A DNA stretch of 64,000 bases, taken from the NCBI GenBank assembly GCA_016187945.1, contig JACPIT010000010.1, forward strand, positions 62,001 to 126,000, given 5' to 3'. The DNA comes from Opitutia bacterium. Lineage in GTDB: Bacteria > Verrucomicrobiota > Verrucomicrobiia > Opitutales > Opitutaceae. The notes beneath the pieces were generated by a model. That model was given only the letters and a program-made list of their open reading frames with translations, did no database searches and was not told where the DNA came from. Shown piece by piece: positions 44,692 through 52,920 of this stretch (position 1 is the stretch's first letter; each line of letters starts with the position of its first letter). The position numbers and the translations under genes were made by a program.

Positions 44692-46305
44692 TCACCGCGC
44701 CGGTCGGAACGCAGCGAGAGTCGAATCGCCCTCGACGATGCGTGCGAGCTCGTGCGCCACGATTGTGGCGTTCAGCTCCGCGCCGGCGCGGGTCGTGTGC
44801 GTGTGCTCGTCGGCGAAGAGGGCGTTCACGTCCGCCTCGCCGAGGGCGTCGTAGCGCGCGGCGACGAGCGTGTTCAGGTCGATGCAGCGCACGTTCTCCT
44901 GTTGCGCGATTTCCCGCGCCCAGGCGGCATAGCTGTCGGTCGCGCGGACGATTTTTCCGTCCTTCCACGTTTTCCGCGGCACGAGCGTGCAGACGATCGG
45001 CGTGGCGCCAGCGGCCTTCGTGTCGCGGATGTAGCGGCGCAGATACGAGCCGTAGGTGCCGACCGTCTCGCGTTCGTGCGTGAGCTGGTTGTCGATCGTT
45101 TCCGTCTCGCCGCCCACGCCGCGCAATGTGCCGCGCGCGCGTTTGTCGTCGTTCAGCGACGCGTTGTCGTTGTGGCCAAACTGCATCAGGACGACGTCGC
45201 CGCGTTTGATCAGCGTCAGCGCGCGCTCCCAGTGGCCCTGCGTGAGAAACGTGCGGCTGCTCAGTCCGCCGATGGCGCGGTTGACGAGATTGATCTTTGC
45301 GAGATCGAGATGCTCGCCGAGCAATTGTCCCCAGCCGAACTCGCCGTTGGCGCCGTCGCCGCGGCCGTTGCGGACGGTGGAGTCGCCGATGAGCACGAGG
45401 CTCGGCAGCTTCGGGTCGCGCGGCTCGGGTAGGTTCAGCCAGCCGATCGTGTCGGGCTTGATCGCGGCGCCGGCGGGCGAGAGCCAGCGCGCAAAGGCCA
45501 CTTCCTTCAAACCGGCGAGGCCGGCCACGACCTGTTGCGCGGTGAAGTCCGCGCCGGCCTCGTTGGTGTGCGTGTGATCCTTCGGGAAGAACGCCGCGAC
45601 TTTCTCCGCGCCGAGTTTCTGGTAGGCGTCCGCGAGAAGGCGACTCACGTCGACGAACGGGACTCCCTCGCGCTGCGCGATCTCGCGCGCCCAACCGCGG
45701 TGCTCGGCGCCACGGTTGATTTTTCCCTCGGCCCATTGGTTGCGGAGCGTCGGCGAAAGCAGGATCGGCGTTGCACCTTTGGCGCGCACGTCGCGGATCA
45801 TCTGGCGCACGTAGCTCCCGAAGGTGCGCACGGTCTCGGGCTGCGTCGTCAGGACGTTGACGATGTCCTGCGTTTCGTCGCCGAGGCCGGGCAACGAGCC
45901 GCGCGAGCGCATTTTCTCGCGGGGCATGGACGGATCTTCGTTCACGGGGCTGCTGTCGTTGTGGCCGAACTGAATCAGCACCCAGTCGCCCGCCTTCACG
46001 TCGGCGAGGAGTTTTTCCCACCAGCCTTGCGTGATGAAAGTGCGCGAGCTGCGTCCGCCGAGGGCGCGGTTGGAGAGGTTGACCTTGGTCAGTTCGAGGT
46101 AGTTCGCGAACGGCACGGCCCAGCCTTGTTGCGGCGGCTTCGCGCGCGCGCCGGTCGAGTCGCCCGCGACGAAGATCGTCGGCAGCGCCGGATCGATCTT
46201 GCCGGGATTCTCGGGCGGATCGTCGGACAACGGCGCAGGCGGAGGCGTTTGGGCGATGGCGGTGAGAGCGCTCAAGGCGAGGAGGAGAACTTTGACGGAT
46301 TTCAT
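44692..46305 (-). CDS. Tandem-domain rhamnogalacturonan acetylesterase (two CE12 SGNH domains)
   Basis: A 537-residue exported protein with a signal peptide ('MKSVKVLLLALSALTAIAQ') and two homologous SGNH hydrolase domains. Domain 1 (about 42-270) has S50 in 'FVAGDSTGAR', 'QFGHNDSS' and D243-x-x-H246 in 'KDHTHT'. Domain 2 (about 302-530) has S309 in 'LIGDSTVRNG', 'QFGHNDNAS' and E500-x-x-H503 in 'DEHTHT', so the usual Asp of the D-x-x-H pair is Glu. The shared 'GG-SSRTF-TQG-WE' motif shows that the domains arose by duplication. It deacetylates pectin, probably in the periplasm. Its ATG overlaps the stop of the GH2 gene upstream (ATGA), making a two-gene operon. Confidence 0.92.
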   Translation of the reverse strand: MKSVKVLLLALSALTAIAQTPPPAPLSDDPPENPGKIDPALPTIFVAGDSTGARAKPPQQGWAVPFANYLELTKVNLSNRALGGRSSRTFITQGWWEKLLADVKAGDWVLIQFGHNDSSPVNEDPSMPREKMRSRGSLPGLGDETQDIVNVLTTQPETVRTFGSYVRQMIRDVRAKGATPILLSPTLRNQWAEGKINRGAEHRGWAREIAQREGVPFVDVSRLLADAYQKLGAEKVAAFFPKDHTHTNEAGADFTAQQVVAGLAGLKEVAFARWLSPAGAAIKPDTIGWLNLPEPRDPKLPSLVLIGDSTVRNGRGDGANGEFGWGQLLGEHLDLAKINLVNRAIGGLSSRTFLTQGHWERALTLIKRGDVVLMQFGHNDNASLNDDKRARGTLRGVGGETETIDNQLTHERETVGTYGSYLRRYIRDTKAAGATPIVCTLVPRKTWKDGKIVRATDSYAAWAREIAQQENVRCIDLNTLVAARYDALGEADVNALFADEHTHTTRAGAELNATIVAHELARIVEGDSTLAAFRPAR

Positions 46306-48914
46306 TTCGCGAGAACTTCGATTTCGGACGGTGTGAGTCCTTCGGACGTGGCGGCGATCTTGATCGCCCCGCCCGCTCCGGCGCGAGGTCGGACAACGAT
46401 GAGCGCAACTCCGTTGAACGCGGCGCGCTCGGGACTCTGGAACGAGACGTGGCTCGTCGGGTCGCCGTTGTCGGTCGCGGCCAGGTCGGCCGGGCCGGTT
46501 ACGAAAAATTTCAGCAGCGGCTTCGCGCGGGGCACGGCGAGACCTTGCGCGTCGACGACTTCCGCGGTCACGAACACCAGATCGCTGCCGTCCGCACGCA
46601 ACGCGGTGCGGTCGGCGCGCAGGCGCACGGCCGCGGCGGGGCCGGTGGTGCGCACGACCGCGTCGGCCCAGTGCTGGCCGTGTTTGTAGGTGACGACCTT
46701 CAACGCGCCGGGCTGATACTTCACGTCGTCCCAGCGAAAGCGGTATTCGAGCGGACCGCGTTTTTTCCGTCCGAGCGACTGGCCGTTGAGAAACAACTCC
46801 GCCTCATCGCCCGAGGTGTAGACGTGCACCGGCGTCACCTGCCCCACCCGCTCCGGCCAATTCCAGTGCGGCAGGATGTGCGCCATCGGCAGGTCGGGCC
46901 GCCAGCGCGACTGGTAGAGGTAGAACCGGTCTTTCGGAAAACCGGCGAGATCGACGATGCCGAAATAACTGCTGCGCGACGGCACGCGGATCTTGCCGAG
47001 TTCGGCGAGTTCTTTCGCGGCGCGCTCGCGCGCAGCGGGATCGGCGAAGTTCAGCAGGTTGGTCGAGTCGGCGTTGAACGGCGTCGGCTCTCCGAGGTAG
47101 TCGAAGCCCGTCCAGACGAACTCGCCGAGCACCGGCGGATTCTCGTCGAGGCCTTTCCACTCGACGTCGGGCGGCAGCGCCCAGCGCGGCGCGTAGAGGT
47201 CGTAGCTGCTCACCTGGAAATCGGAGCGGCCCTCGGCTTTGTCGTTCGAGACCGGGAAGAAATACTCGCCGCGCGAGCTGACGGTCGACGCCGTCTCGGA
47301 GCCCATGAGGACGAGATGCGGGTAGCGCGCGCGGACCTTCGCGTAGTCGTCGGGCTTGTAGTTGTAGCCGACGACGTCGAGCACGTGCTGGAAACCCATG
47401 TAGGGCGCGTTGACGTTGTTCATGCCGGCGACGACAGGGCGGGTGCGGTCCTCCTCACGCACGATCGCGGCGAGGTGCGCGGCGAGCTTCCAGCCGTCGG
47501 CCTCGAAGAGTTCGCGCGTCTCGTTGCCGATGCTCCACTGGATGACGCACGGGTGATTGCGGTCGCGGCGCACCATCGCGCGCAGGTCCTTCTCGTGCCA
47601 GTCGTCGAAGACGCGGCTGTAGTCGTCGCGCTTCTTGCTGATGCGCCACGCATCGAACGCCTCGACCATCACGACGAAGCCCATGCGGTCGCACAGCTCG
47701 AGCAACTCGGGCGCGGGCGGATTGTGGCTCGTGCGGATCGCGTTGCAGCCCATCTCGCGGAGAATCTCGAGCTGCCGCTCGAGCGCGCGGACGTTGATCG
47801 CCGCGCCGAGCGCTCCGAGGTCGTGGTGATTGCAGACGCCGTTCAACGGCACGCGCTCGCCGTTCAGCAGGAAGCCCTGCTCGGCCGAGATCGCGATCGA
47901 GCGGATGCCGAAGGGCGTGCGCACCTCGTCGACGACCTTGCCGTCGCGCAGCACGCGCGTCTCGGCGACATAGCGGTGGCGCTCGCGCAAGCTCCAGAGT
48001 TTCGGCGACGCGACGGCGAGCGCGTGTGCGACGTTGGCTTGGCGGCCGGCGGGAATCTTCGCGGCCCGCGCACCGCTCTCGGCGATCGGCTCGCCGATCG
48101 CGCGGCCGTCCTCGTCGGCGGCGAAGAGGCGCACCGCCGCTTGGACTTCGACGGATTCGGTGGTGAGGTTGTCGAGCGTGACGGCGACATTCACGAGGGC
48201 GGAGGCAGCGCTCACTTGCGGCGTCGTGACCGCCACGCCCCAGCGCGCCACGGCGACGTTGCCGGTTTTCGTCAGCCAGACGTTGCGGTAGAGGCCCGCA
48301 CCCGGATACCAGCGCGATGACTCGCGTGGGTTGTCGAGGCGGACGGCGAGCGTGTTTTCCGCGCCGGGCTTCACGAAGCGCGTGAGGTCGACGCGCCAGG
48401 ATGTGTAGCCGTAGGGCCAGCCGCCGACGAACTCGCCGTTGCACCAAACGAGCGCGTAGGACATCGCGCCGTCGAACTCGAGGTGCACGCGCCGGCCCGC
48501 GTCGCTCGCGGGCAGCGTGAATTTCTTCCGATACCAGCCGACGCCGGCGTAGGGCAGCTTGCCGGTCTCGCCGGAGAGCGACTGGTCGAACGGTCCTTTG
48601 ATCGCCCAGTCGTGCGGCAGCGTGAGCGCGCGCCACGCGCCGTCGTTGAAATCGGGGCGCGCGTAGGCGATCGGGCGGCCCCCCGGCGGCACGTCGGAGC
48701 GGGCGCGCGGCGCGGCGAGGTAGTTGAGCAACTCGTCGCCGGTCGGCAGCACCCAGAGGCGCACGCGCTCGTAGTCGAGCGACGCGCCGACGTCGGGATG
48801 ATCGCCGCGCGCGAATTTCCAGCCATCGTTGAAAGAAAGCCGCTCGCGCGGCTCGGCGGCGGAGGCGCCGATCGCGAGCGCGGCAGCGAGAACGAGGGAG
48901 CTGAGGGATTTCAT
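46302..48914 (-). CDS. GH2 beta-galactosidase with DUF4982-type C-terminal domain
   Basis: An 870-residue exported enzyme. The signal peptide 'MKSLSSLVLAAALAIGASA' is followed by 'RLSFNDGWKFARGDHP', then the jelly-roll ('DWAIKGPFDQSLSGETGKLPY'), an Ig-like domain and a TIM barrel. The acid/base is E465 in 'SIGNETRELFE' and the nucleophile probably E540 in 'LMGSETAST'. 'LGEFVWTGFDYLGEPTPF' follows the barrel. The C-terminal parts ('DEAELFLNGQSLGRKKR') match DUF4982 and a further Ig-like domain. It should cleave terminal beta-galactose, for example from galactan side chains. It is translationally coupled to the double CE12 esterase, a sensible pairing for rhamnogalacturonan side-chain removal. 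Confidence 0.92.
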   Translation of the reverse strand: MKSLSSLVLAAALAIGASAAEPRERLSFNDGWKFARGDHPDVGASLDYERVRLWVLPTGDELLNYLAAPRARSDVPPGGRPIAYARPDFNDGAWRALTLPHDWAIKGPFDQSLSGETGKLPYAGVGWYRKKFTLPASDAGRRVHLEFDGAMSYALVWCNGEFVGGWPYGYTSWRVDLTRFVKPGAENTLAVRLDNPRESSRWYPGAGLYRNVWLTKTGNVAVARWGVAVTTPQVSAASALVNVAVTLDNLTTESVEVQAAVRLFAADEDGRAIGEPIAESGARAAKIPAGRQANVAHALAVASPKLWSLRERHRYVAETRVLRDGKVVDEVRTPFGIRSIAISAEQGFLLNGERVPLNGVCNHHDLGALGAAINVRALERQLEILREMGCNAIRTSHNPPAPELLELCDRMGFVVMVEAFDAWRISKKRDDYSRVFDDWHEKDLRAMVRRDRNHPCVIQWSIGNETRELFEADGWKLAAHLAAIVREEDRTRPVVAGMNNVNAPYMGFQHVLDVVGYNYKPDDYAKVRARYPHLVLMGSETASTVSSRGEYFFPVSNDKAEGRSDFQVSSYDLYAPRWALPPDVEWKGLDENPPVLGEFVWTGFDYLGEPTPFNADSTNLLNFADPAARERAAKELAELGKIRVPSRSSYFGIVDLAGFPKDRFYLYQSRWRPDLPMAHILPHWNWPERVGQVTPVHVYTSGDEAELFLNGQSLGRKKRGPLEYRFRWDDVKYQPGALKVVTYKHGQHWADAVVRTTGPAAAVRLRADRTALRADGSDLVFVTAEVVDAQGLAVPRAKPLLKFFVTGPADLAATDNGDPTSHVSFQSPERAAFNGVALIVVRPRAGAGGAIKIAATSEGLTPSEIEVLAK

Positions 48915-49328
48915 TTGGGGAAATACGATTGAAACGCGGAGAGGTTTACACGAAGCAAGCGAAGGGAGCGAAGGTCGGAACTCGGAGCTTTGCTGGCTTC
49001 GCTACCTTCGTGTGAAAGGAACCCGACCTCGTTCTGTGCACGATCGGTAAGAGTGTTGTTTTTCCTGCGTGCATCGTTGTTCGAGCCGAATTGAGAACCA
49101 CTGATTCGCACTCTTCTTCACTGATTCCATCAGTGCTCATCAGTGTGCATCAGTGGTTCAAATCTTTCTCCCCTTTCGTGTTTTTCGTCTGTCTCGTGGC
49201 TTGATTGCTGCGGACGCCTCGTCGGCGGGGCGGCGCCAGGCGCTCCGTTCTCTCGGTTCTCTTCTGTTAAAATTCCTGCTCTTCAAAAACGATTCGCGTC
49301 GGCGCGGGCGAGCGCCTTCGCTGGCGGC
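48915..49328. repeat. Periodic inverted repeats in divergent gap
   Basis: Two repeat families fill this 414-bp gap. CGAAG-based units near 48949-48975 recur inverted near 48993-49016. CACTGATT/CATCAGTG units near 49098-49120 recur inverted near 49127-49158. Both resemble repeats in 15862-16088 and 18742-18867. No gene is seen; promoters for the GH2 operon and the DUF6250 gene must lie here. Confidence 0.65.
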
Positions 49329-50021
49329 ATGATGAGGATTCGCGGGCTGGTTCTTCTGCTGTCGATCGTAGGCTGCGCGTGCGCGGGAGAGCGCGTCGTG
49401 CACGCGGAAGACTTTTCGCGCGGACTTGCGCACTGGTCCGTCGAGCAGATGCCGGGCGGGCGCGTGTTCGCGGAGAACGGCCGGCTCGTGATCGACGACG
49501 CGGGCGGTTGCACGGTGTGGTTCCGCGAAAAACTCCGCGCACCGGTCACGATCCGCTATCGCGCGCGCGTGAGTTCCGCCAGCCGTGTGTCGGACCTGAA
49601 CTGTTTCTGGATGACGAGCGACCCGGCGCATCCCGACAAGTTGATCGCGAACGCCGCGGGCCGCACGGGAAAGTTCGAAGACTACGACCGGCTCGCGACC
49701 TACTACGTCGGCTGCGGCGGCAACGAGAACACGACGACGCGTTTCCGCCGCTACGACGGCACGGGCGCGAAGCCGCTGCGCCCGGAGCACGATTTGCGCG
49801 CGCGGCGTTTCCTGCTTGTCGGCGACCGCAGTTATCTGATCGAGATCACGGTGAGCGTCGACGGCCGCGTGCGTTGGGCGCGCGATGGCGAAGTGCTGTT
49901 CGACTTCGTCGATCCGCAGCCGCTGCGCGAGGGCTGGTTTGGATTTCGCACGGTGCATAGCCGGATCGAGATCGAGAGTTTCAAAGTTGCCGCGCCGACG
50001 GAAGCTGCCGCGACGCCGTGA
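49329..50021 (+). CDS. DUF6250-type secreted protein
   Basis: A 230-residue protein with a lipoprotein-like or Sec leader ('MMRIRGLVLLLSIVGCACAGE'); the Cys at 16-18 could be lipidated. The body matches the DUF6250 pattern: 'DFSRGLAHWSVEQ', 'GGCTVWFREKL', 'SDLNCFWMTSDP', 'YYVGCGGNENTTTRFRRYDG' and 'REGWFGFRTVHS'. The fold is probably a concanavalin-like jelly roll. Such proteins occur beside pectin and rhamnogalacturonan enzymes, but no activity is established to my knowledge. It sits alone on plus between the CE12/GH2 operon and an IS66 insertion 117 bp downstream. Confidence 0.8.
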   Translation: MMRIRGLVLLLSIVGCACAGERVVHAEDFSRGLAHWSVEQMPGGRVFAENGRLVIDDAGGCTVWFREKLRAPVTIRYRARVSSASRVSDLNCFWMTSDPAHPDKLIANAAGRTGKFEDYDRLATYYVGCGGNENTTTRFRRYDGTGAKPLRPEHDLRARRFLLVGDRSYLIEITVSVDGRVRWARDGEVLFDFVDPQPLREGWFGFRTVHSRIEIESFKVAAPTEAAATP

Positions 50022-50130
50022 CGATTTCTCGCGGCACCGCGAACACAACACCGCGAGGCGGAAGGAGCGGTGCGCCTTCGTCGGGCGGGCGCAAATCGTT
50101 CGTCGCGCTTTTCCAAGGCTCGCGGTCGCG

Positions 50131-50138
50131 TGAGCGGA
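50131..50138. repeat. Left target-site duplication of IS66
   Basis: TGAGCGGA, identical to 52631-52638. Confidence 0.95.
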
Positions 50139-50197
50139 GTAAGCGTCGTCTCGGGTGCCTCGTAGCTACGAGAGCGACGAAGTGGTAGGATGTGGTC

Positions 50198-50608
50198 ATG
50201 GTAACCAATACGACGGGAGCGACGGCGGAGACGGAGTGGGTCGACACCGGGGAGAAGCGTGATGCGTTGGGGCGGCGGCACACGCCGCGGGAGCGACGGG
50301 CGGAATTGCTGACGGCGTTCCGGGCCAGCGGGCTGACCCAGAGCGCGTTCGCGCGGCGGGAGGGGATCAATTACACGACGTTCTGTTCGTGGGCGCAGGC
50401 GGAGCGACAGGCCGGGCGGCTGGGGCCGGCGGGCAGGAAGCGACGGAGGGAGACGCGGGCGAGCGCCGCGCCGATGCGCTTCGCCGAGGTGGCGTTGCCG
50501 TCGAGCGTGAGCGGCCGCGGGCTGGAGGTGCGATTGGCGGACGGCACGGTGGTGCGCGGCGACAGCGCGAAGGAACTGGCGGAGCTGGTGCGGGCGCTGA
50601 GGGCGTGA
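50198..50608 (+). CDS. tnpA: IS66 accessory protein TnpA
   Basis: A 136-residue protein with a helix-turn-helix region ('RRAELLTAFRASGLTQSAFARREGINYTTFCSWA') and an Arg-rich linker, then a small C-terminal domain ('RFAEVALP', 'LEVRLADGTVVRGDSAKELAELV'), as in IS66 OrfA proteins. The ATG at 50198 is preferred; a GTG two codons earlier is possible. It probably binds the element's ends. First of three genes, three bases before tnpB. Confidence 0.88.
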   Translation: MVTNTTGATAETEWVDTGEKRDALGRRHTPRERRAELLTAFRASGLTQSAFARREGINYTTFCSWAQAERQAGRLGPAGRKRRRETRASAAPMRFAEVALPSSVSGRGLEVRLADGTVVRGDSAKELAELVRALRA

Positions 50609-50611
50609 GCG

Positions 50612-50968
50612 ATGCTGGCGTTCCCCGCGGCGATCAAGCTCTACGTGGCGCTCGAGCCCGTGGACATGCGCAAGCAATACGACGGGCTGTGGGCGGCGGC
50701 GCAAACGCAGTTGGGCGAGGATCCGAAAAAAGGCGCGGTGTTCGTCTTCACGAACCGGGAGCGCACGCGGCTGAAGCTGCTGTATTGGGACGGCACGGGC
50801 GTGTGGGTGCTGGCGAAGCGGCTCGAACAGGGGCGCTTCTCGTGGCCGGCGCCGAGCGAGGCGAAGCGCAAGCTGGCGCTGGCGCCGGAGGCGTTCTCGC
50901 TGATCGTCAGCGGAGTGGACTTGAAAACAGCCACGCTCAAGCCGTGGTATGAGCGCGACGAAAAATAG
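50612..50968 (+). CDS. tnpB: IS66 accessory protein TnpB
   Basis: A 118-residue IS66 OrfB protein, the usual length. The hallmark 'VDMRKQYDGLWA' and 'VFTNRERTRLKLLYWDGTGVWVLAKRLEQGRF' are present. It is required with TnpA and TnpC for transposition; its molecular role is unknown. It begins three bases after tnpA stops and ends eight bases before the tnpC start. Confidence 0.95.
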   Translation: MLAFPAAIKLYVALEPVDMRKQYDGLWAAAQTQLGEDPKKGAVFVFTNRERTRLKLLYWDGTGVWVLAKRLEQGRFSWPAPSEAKRKLALAPEAFSLIVSGVDLKTATLKPWYERDEK

Positions 50969-50976
50969 CAGAACGG

Positions 50977-52518
50977 GTGCGGAACTTTTGGCGCGCGATC
51001 GGCACTCAACGCGGCGTCGTGAGCGCGGCCGCGATCAGTCTCGATGAAGTGCAACTCCTGCGTGAGGAGAACGCGTTGCTGCGCGTGCAGATCGCCTGGC
51101 TGACGCAGCAGCTCTTCGGGCCGGGCCGGAGCGAGAAGCTGGACCGCGCGCAACTGCTCTTGCAGATCGACGCGCTGGAGAAGCTCACGACCGCGGCCGA
51201 GCGCCCGGTCGAGACGATCACTTACGAGCGCGTCGCGGGCCCCGCGCCAAAGCGCACGCTGCCGGCGGAGTCGTTCGCGCACCTGCCGGTGAAGGAAACG
51301 CTCATCATCGAGCCCGAGGCGGTGCGCGCCGATCCCAGCCTCTACGAAAGAATCGCTGAAGAGCGCACCTTCGAGGTCGATGTGATTCCGCCGCAGTTGT
51401 TCAAGCGCGAGATCGTCCGCCCGAAGTATCGGCACCGCCTGGATCGCCACCGCGCGCCGCTGTTGGCGCCGGCGCCGAAGCGGATCGTCGCAGGCGGCTT
51501 CGCCTCGGCCGGCCTGATCGCGTGGGCGCTGACCGCGAAGTATGGCGATCACCTGCCGCTGTATCGCCAGGAGAAGATGCTCGCGCGCTGGTCGAACGCG
51601 AAGCCGGGACAAGCGCCGATCTCCCGGCAGAACCTGAGCGACTGGGTGGGGGCCGCCACCGCGCAGCTCGAAGCCTTGGTCAAAGCGATGAAGCGCGAGC
51701 TGCTCGCCACCGGTTACGTGCAGGTCGACGAGACCCCGATCCGCTGCAACGACCCGGACCTGCGCGACGGCCAAACCACCACCGGCTGGCTGTGGGCGCT
51801 CGCGCGGCCCGGCGGCGATGTCGTCTTCGCGTGGCGCCTGTCGCGCCGGCACGACGAGGCCGAAAAATTGCTCGGCAACTTTGCCGGCATCCTGCACTCG
51901 GACGGCTACGAAGCCTACGCCGCGTATGTGCGTGCGCACCCGCGCGTCGAATGGGCCGGTTGCTGGGCGCACGCCAGACGACGCTTCTTCGAATCAGCCG
52001 CGGAGCGGCCGCGGACCGCCGAGCGCGTCCTGTCCTTGATCGGCCAACTCTACGCGCTCGAAGCGCAGTGGGATGAGGAACAAGTCGGCGAGCGCCGCGC
52101 GGCGCTCCGGCAGGCACACTTCGCGCGCCCGCTCTTCCGGTTGCGCCGGCTCGTCTCGGCGTTGCAAAAGCGCGTGCGCCCCCGTTCCGGTCTCGGCCAG
52201 GCCAGCGCGTATCTGCTCGGCCAGTGGGAACCGCTCACCGCGCACCTGCGACACAGCCAGACCCGGCTCGACACCAACGCGGTCGAGAACGCCATCCGCC
52301 CGAGCAAGCTCGGTGCGAAAAACTGGCTCTTCGTCGGACATCCCGCCGCCGGCGACCGCGCGGCCGTCATCTACTCGCTGGTCGTCAGTTGCCAACGCCA
52401 CGGCCACGATCCGCACGCCTACTTGAAGGACGTGCTCACCCGCCTGCCCGCGATGACCTCCCAAGACGACCTCACCCCGCTGCTGCCCGCCCACTGGAAA
52501 GCGTCGGCAAACTCGTAG
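50977..52518 (+). CDS. tnpC: IS66 transposase TnpC
   Basis: A 513-residue DDE transposase. A coiled-coil/leucine zipper N-terminus ('LLREENALLRVQIAWLTQQLFGPGRSEKL') is followed by the zinc-binding and core domains. The catalytic region includes 'GYVQVDETPIRC' (first Asp), 'ILHSDGYEAY' (second Asp) and 'TNAVENAIRPSKLGAKNWLF' (Glu). The start used is GTG at 50977; a GTG at 51019 is an alternative. The frame is intact throughout, so the protein is probably functional. Confidence 0.95.
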   Translation: MRNFWRAIGTQRGVVSAAAISLDEVQLLREENALLRVQIAWLTQQLFGPGRSEKLDRAQLLLQIDALEKLTTAAERPVETITYERVAGPAPKRTLPAESFAHLPVKETLIIEPEAVRADPSLYERIAEERTFEVDVIPPQLFKREIVRPKYRHRLDRHRAPLLAPAPKRIVAGGFASAGLIAWALTAKYGDHLPLYRQEKMLARWSNAKPGQAPISRQNLSDWVGAATAQLEALVKAMKRELLATGYVQVDETPIRCNDPDLRDGQTTTGWLWALARPGGDVVFAWRLSRRHDEAEKLLGNFAGILHSDGYEAYAAYVRAHPRVEWAGCWAHARRRFFESAAERPRTAERVLSLIGQLYALEAQWDEEQVGERRAALRQAHFARPLFRLRRLVSALQKRVRPRSGLGQASAYLLGQWEPLTAHLRHSQTRLDTNAVENAIRPSKLGAKNWLFVGHPAAGDRAAVIYSLVVSCQRHGHDPHAYLKDVLTRLPAMTSQDDLTPLLPAHWKASANS

Positions 52519-52597
52519 CTCCCGTAGCTGCCGCTCCCGCTTCATCGTCGCTCCCGTAGTTACGTCCCAACCCAGTCCGTAGCTCTCGTAGTTACCA
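52514..52597. repeat. Subterminal repeats of IS66
   Basis: Between tnpC and the right end are four to five copies of a CTC(C/T)CGTAG(C/T)T-type motif; a related palindrome CTCGTAGCTACGAG lies just inside the left end near 50160. These are probable transposase binding sites. Confidence 0.6.
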
Positions 52598-52638
52598 TCC
52601 CGTCAAGAGGGCACCCGAAGCGTCGCTTACTGAGCGGA

Positions 52639-52868
52639 TGACGCCGTGGTGTTTGTCCGTGTGCGCGTCGAAACAGAGTAGAAACCCGTCGCCGGCGCGC
52701 ACCGCGGACGGACCTTTGCTCCGAGCTTCGCGGGCGAAGGAGGGTCGATGAATCTGCAACGCGCGCGTTTTGGGCGGAGACCGATCACGGCGATCCGAGA
52801 CCGAAATTCAGGTTACCGCGCTCGGAGTCCGCGAGTCATGGTTTCCCGTTTTGGCTCGTGAAAAACAA
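52639..52868. other. Gap between IS66 and TonB receptor
   Basis: No convincing gene or repeat is seen here. A short plus-strand open frame from 52770 has no family features and is not called. Confidence 0.4.
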
Positions 52869-52911
52869 AGTGCCCGAACGCACAACCGCAACGATCGCGC
52901 GTTCGGGCACT
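52869..52911 (-). terminator. Intrinsic terminator of the TonB-receptor gene
   Basis: Arms AGTGCCCGAACGC (52869-52881) and GCGTTCGGGCACT (52899-52911) pair perfectly over 13 bp. Read on minus, the stem is followed by TTTGTTTTT, and it begins 10 bp after the receptor stop. A classic Rho-independent terminator. Confidence 0.9.
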
Positions 52912-52920
52912 GGCAAAAGT

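Larger units (their letters stand above)
50139..52630 (+). mobile_element. Complete IS66-family insertion sequence (2492 bp)
   Basis: The element has the three-gene IS66 layout tnpA, tnpB, tnpC on plus. The terminal inverted repeats are 50139-50159 (begins GTAAGCGTCG) and 52610-52630 (complement begins GTAAGCGACG), matching at 18 of 21 positions. Both ends are flanked by TGAGCGGA, an 8-bp duplication that is the family's usual size. With open genes, clean ends and perfect duplication, insertion was recent and the element is probably active. It landed in the gap between the DUF6250 and TonB-receptor genes. Confidence 0.95.

Noticed and set aside
50641-51972. 443-codon minus frame inside IS66
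   Set aside because: Antisense to tnpB and tnpC, whose frames carry transposase motifs.
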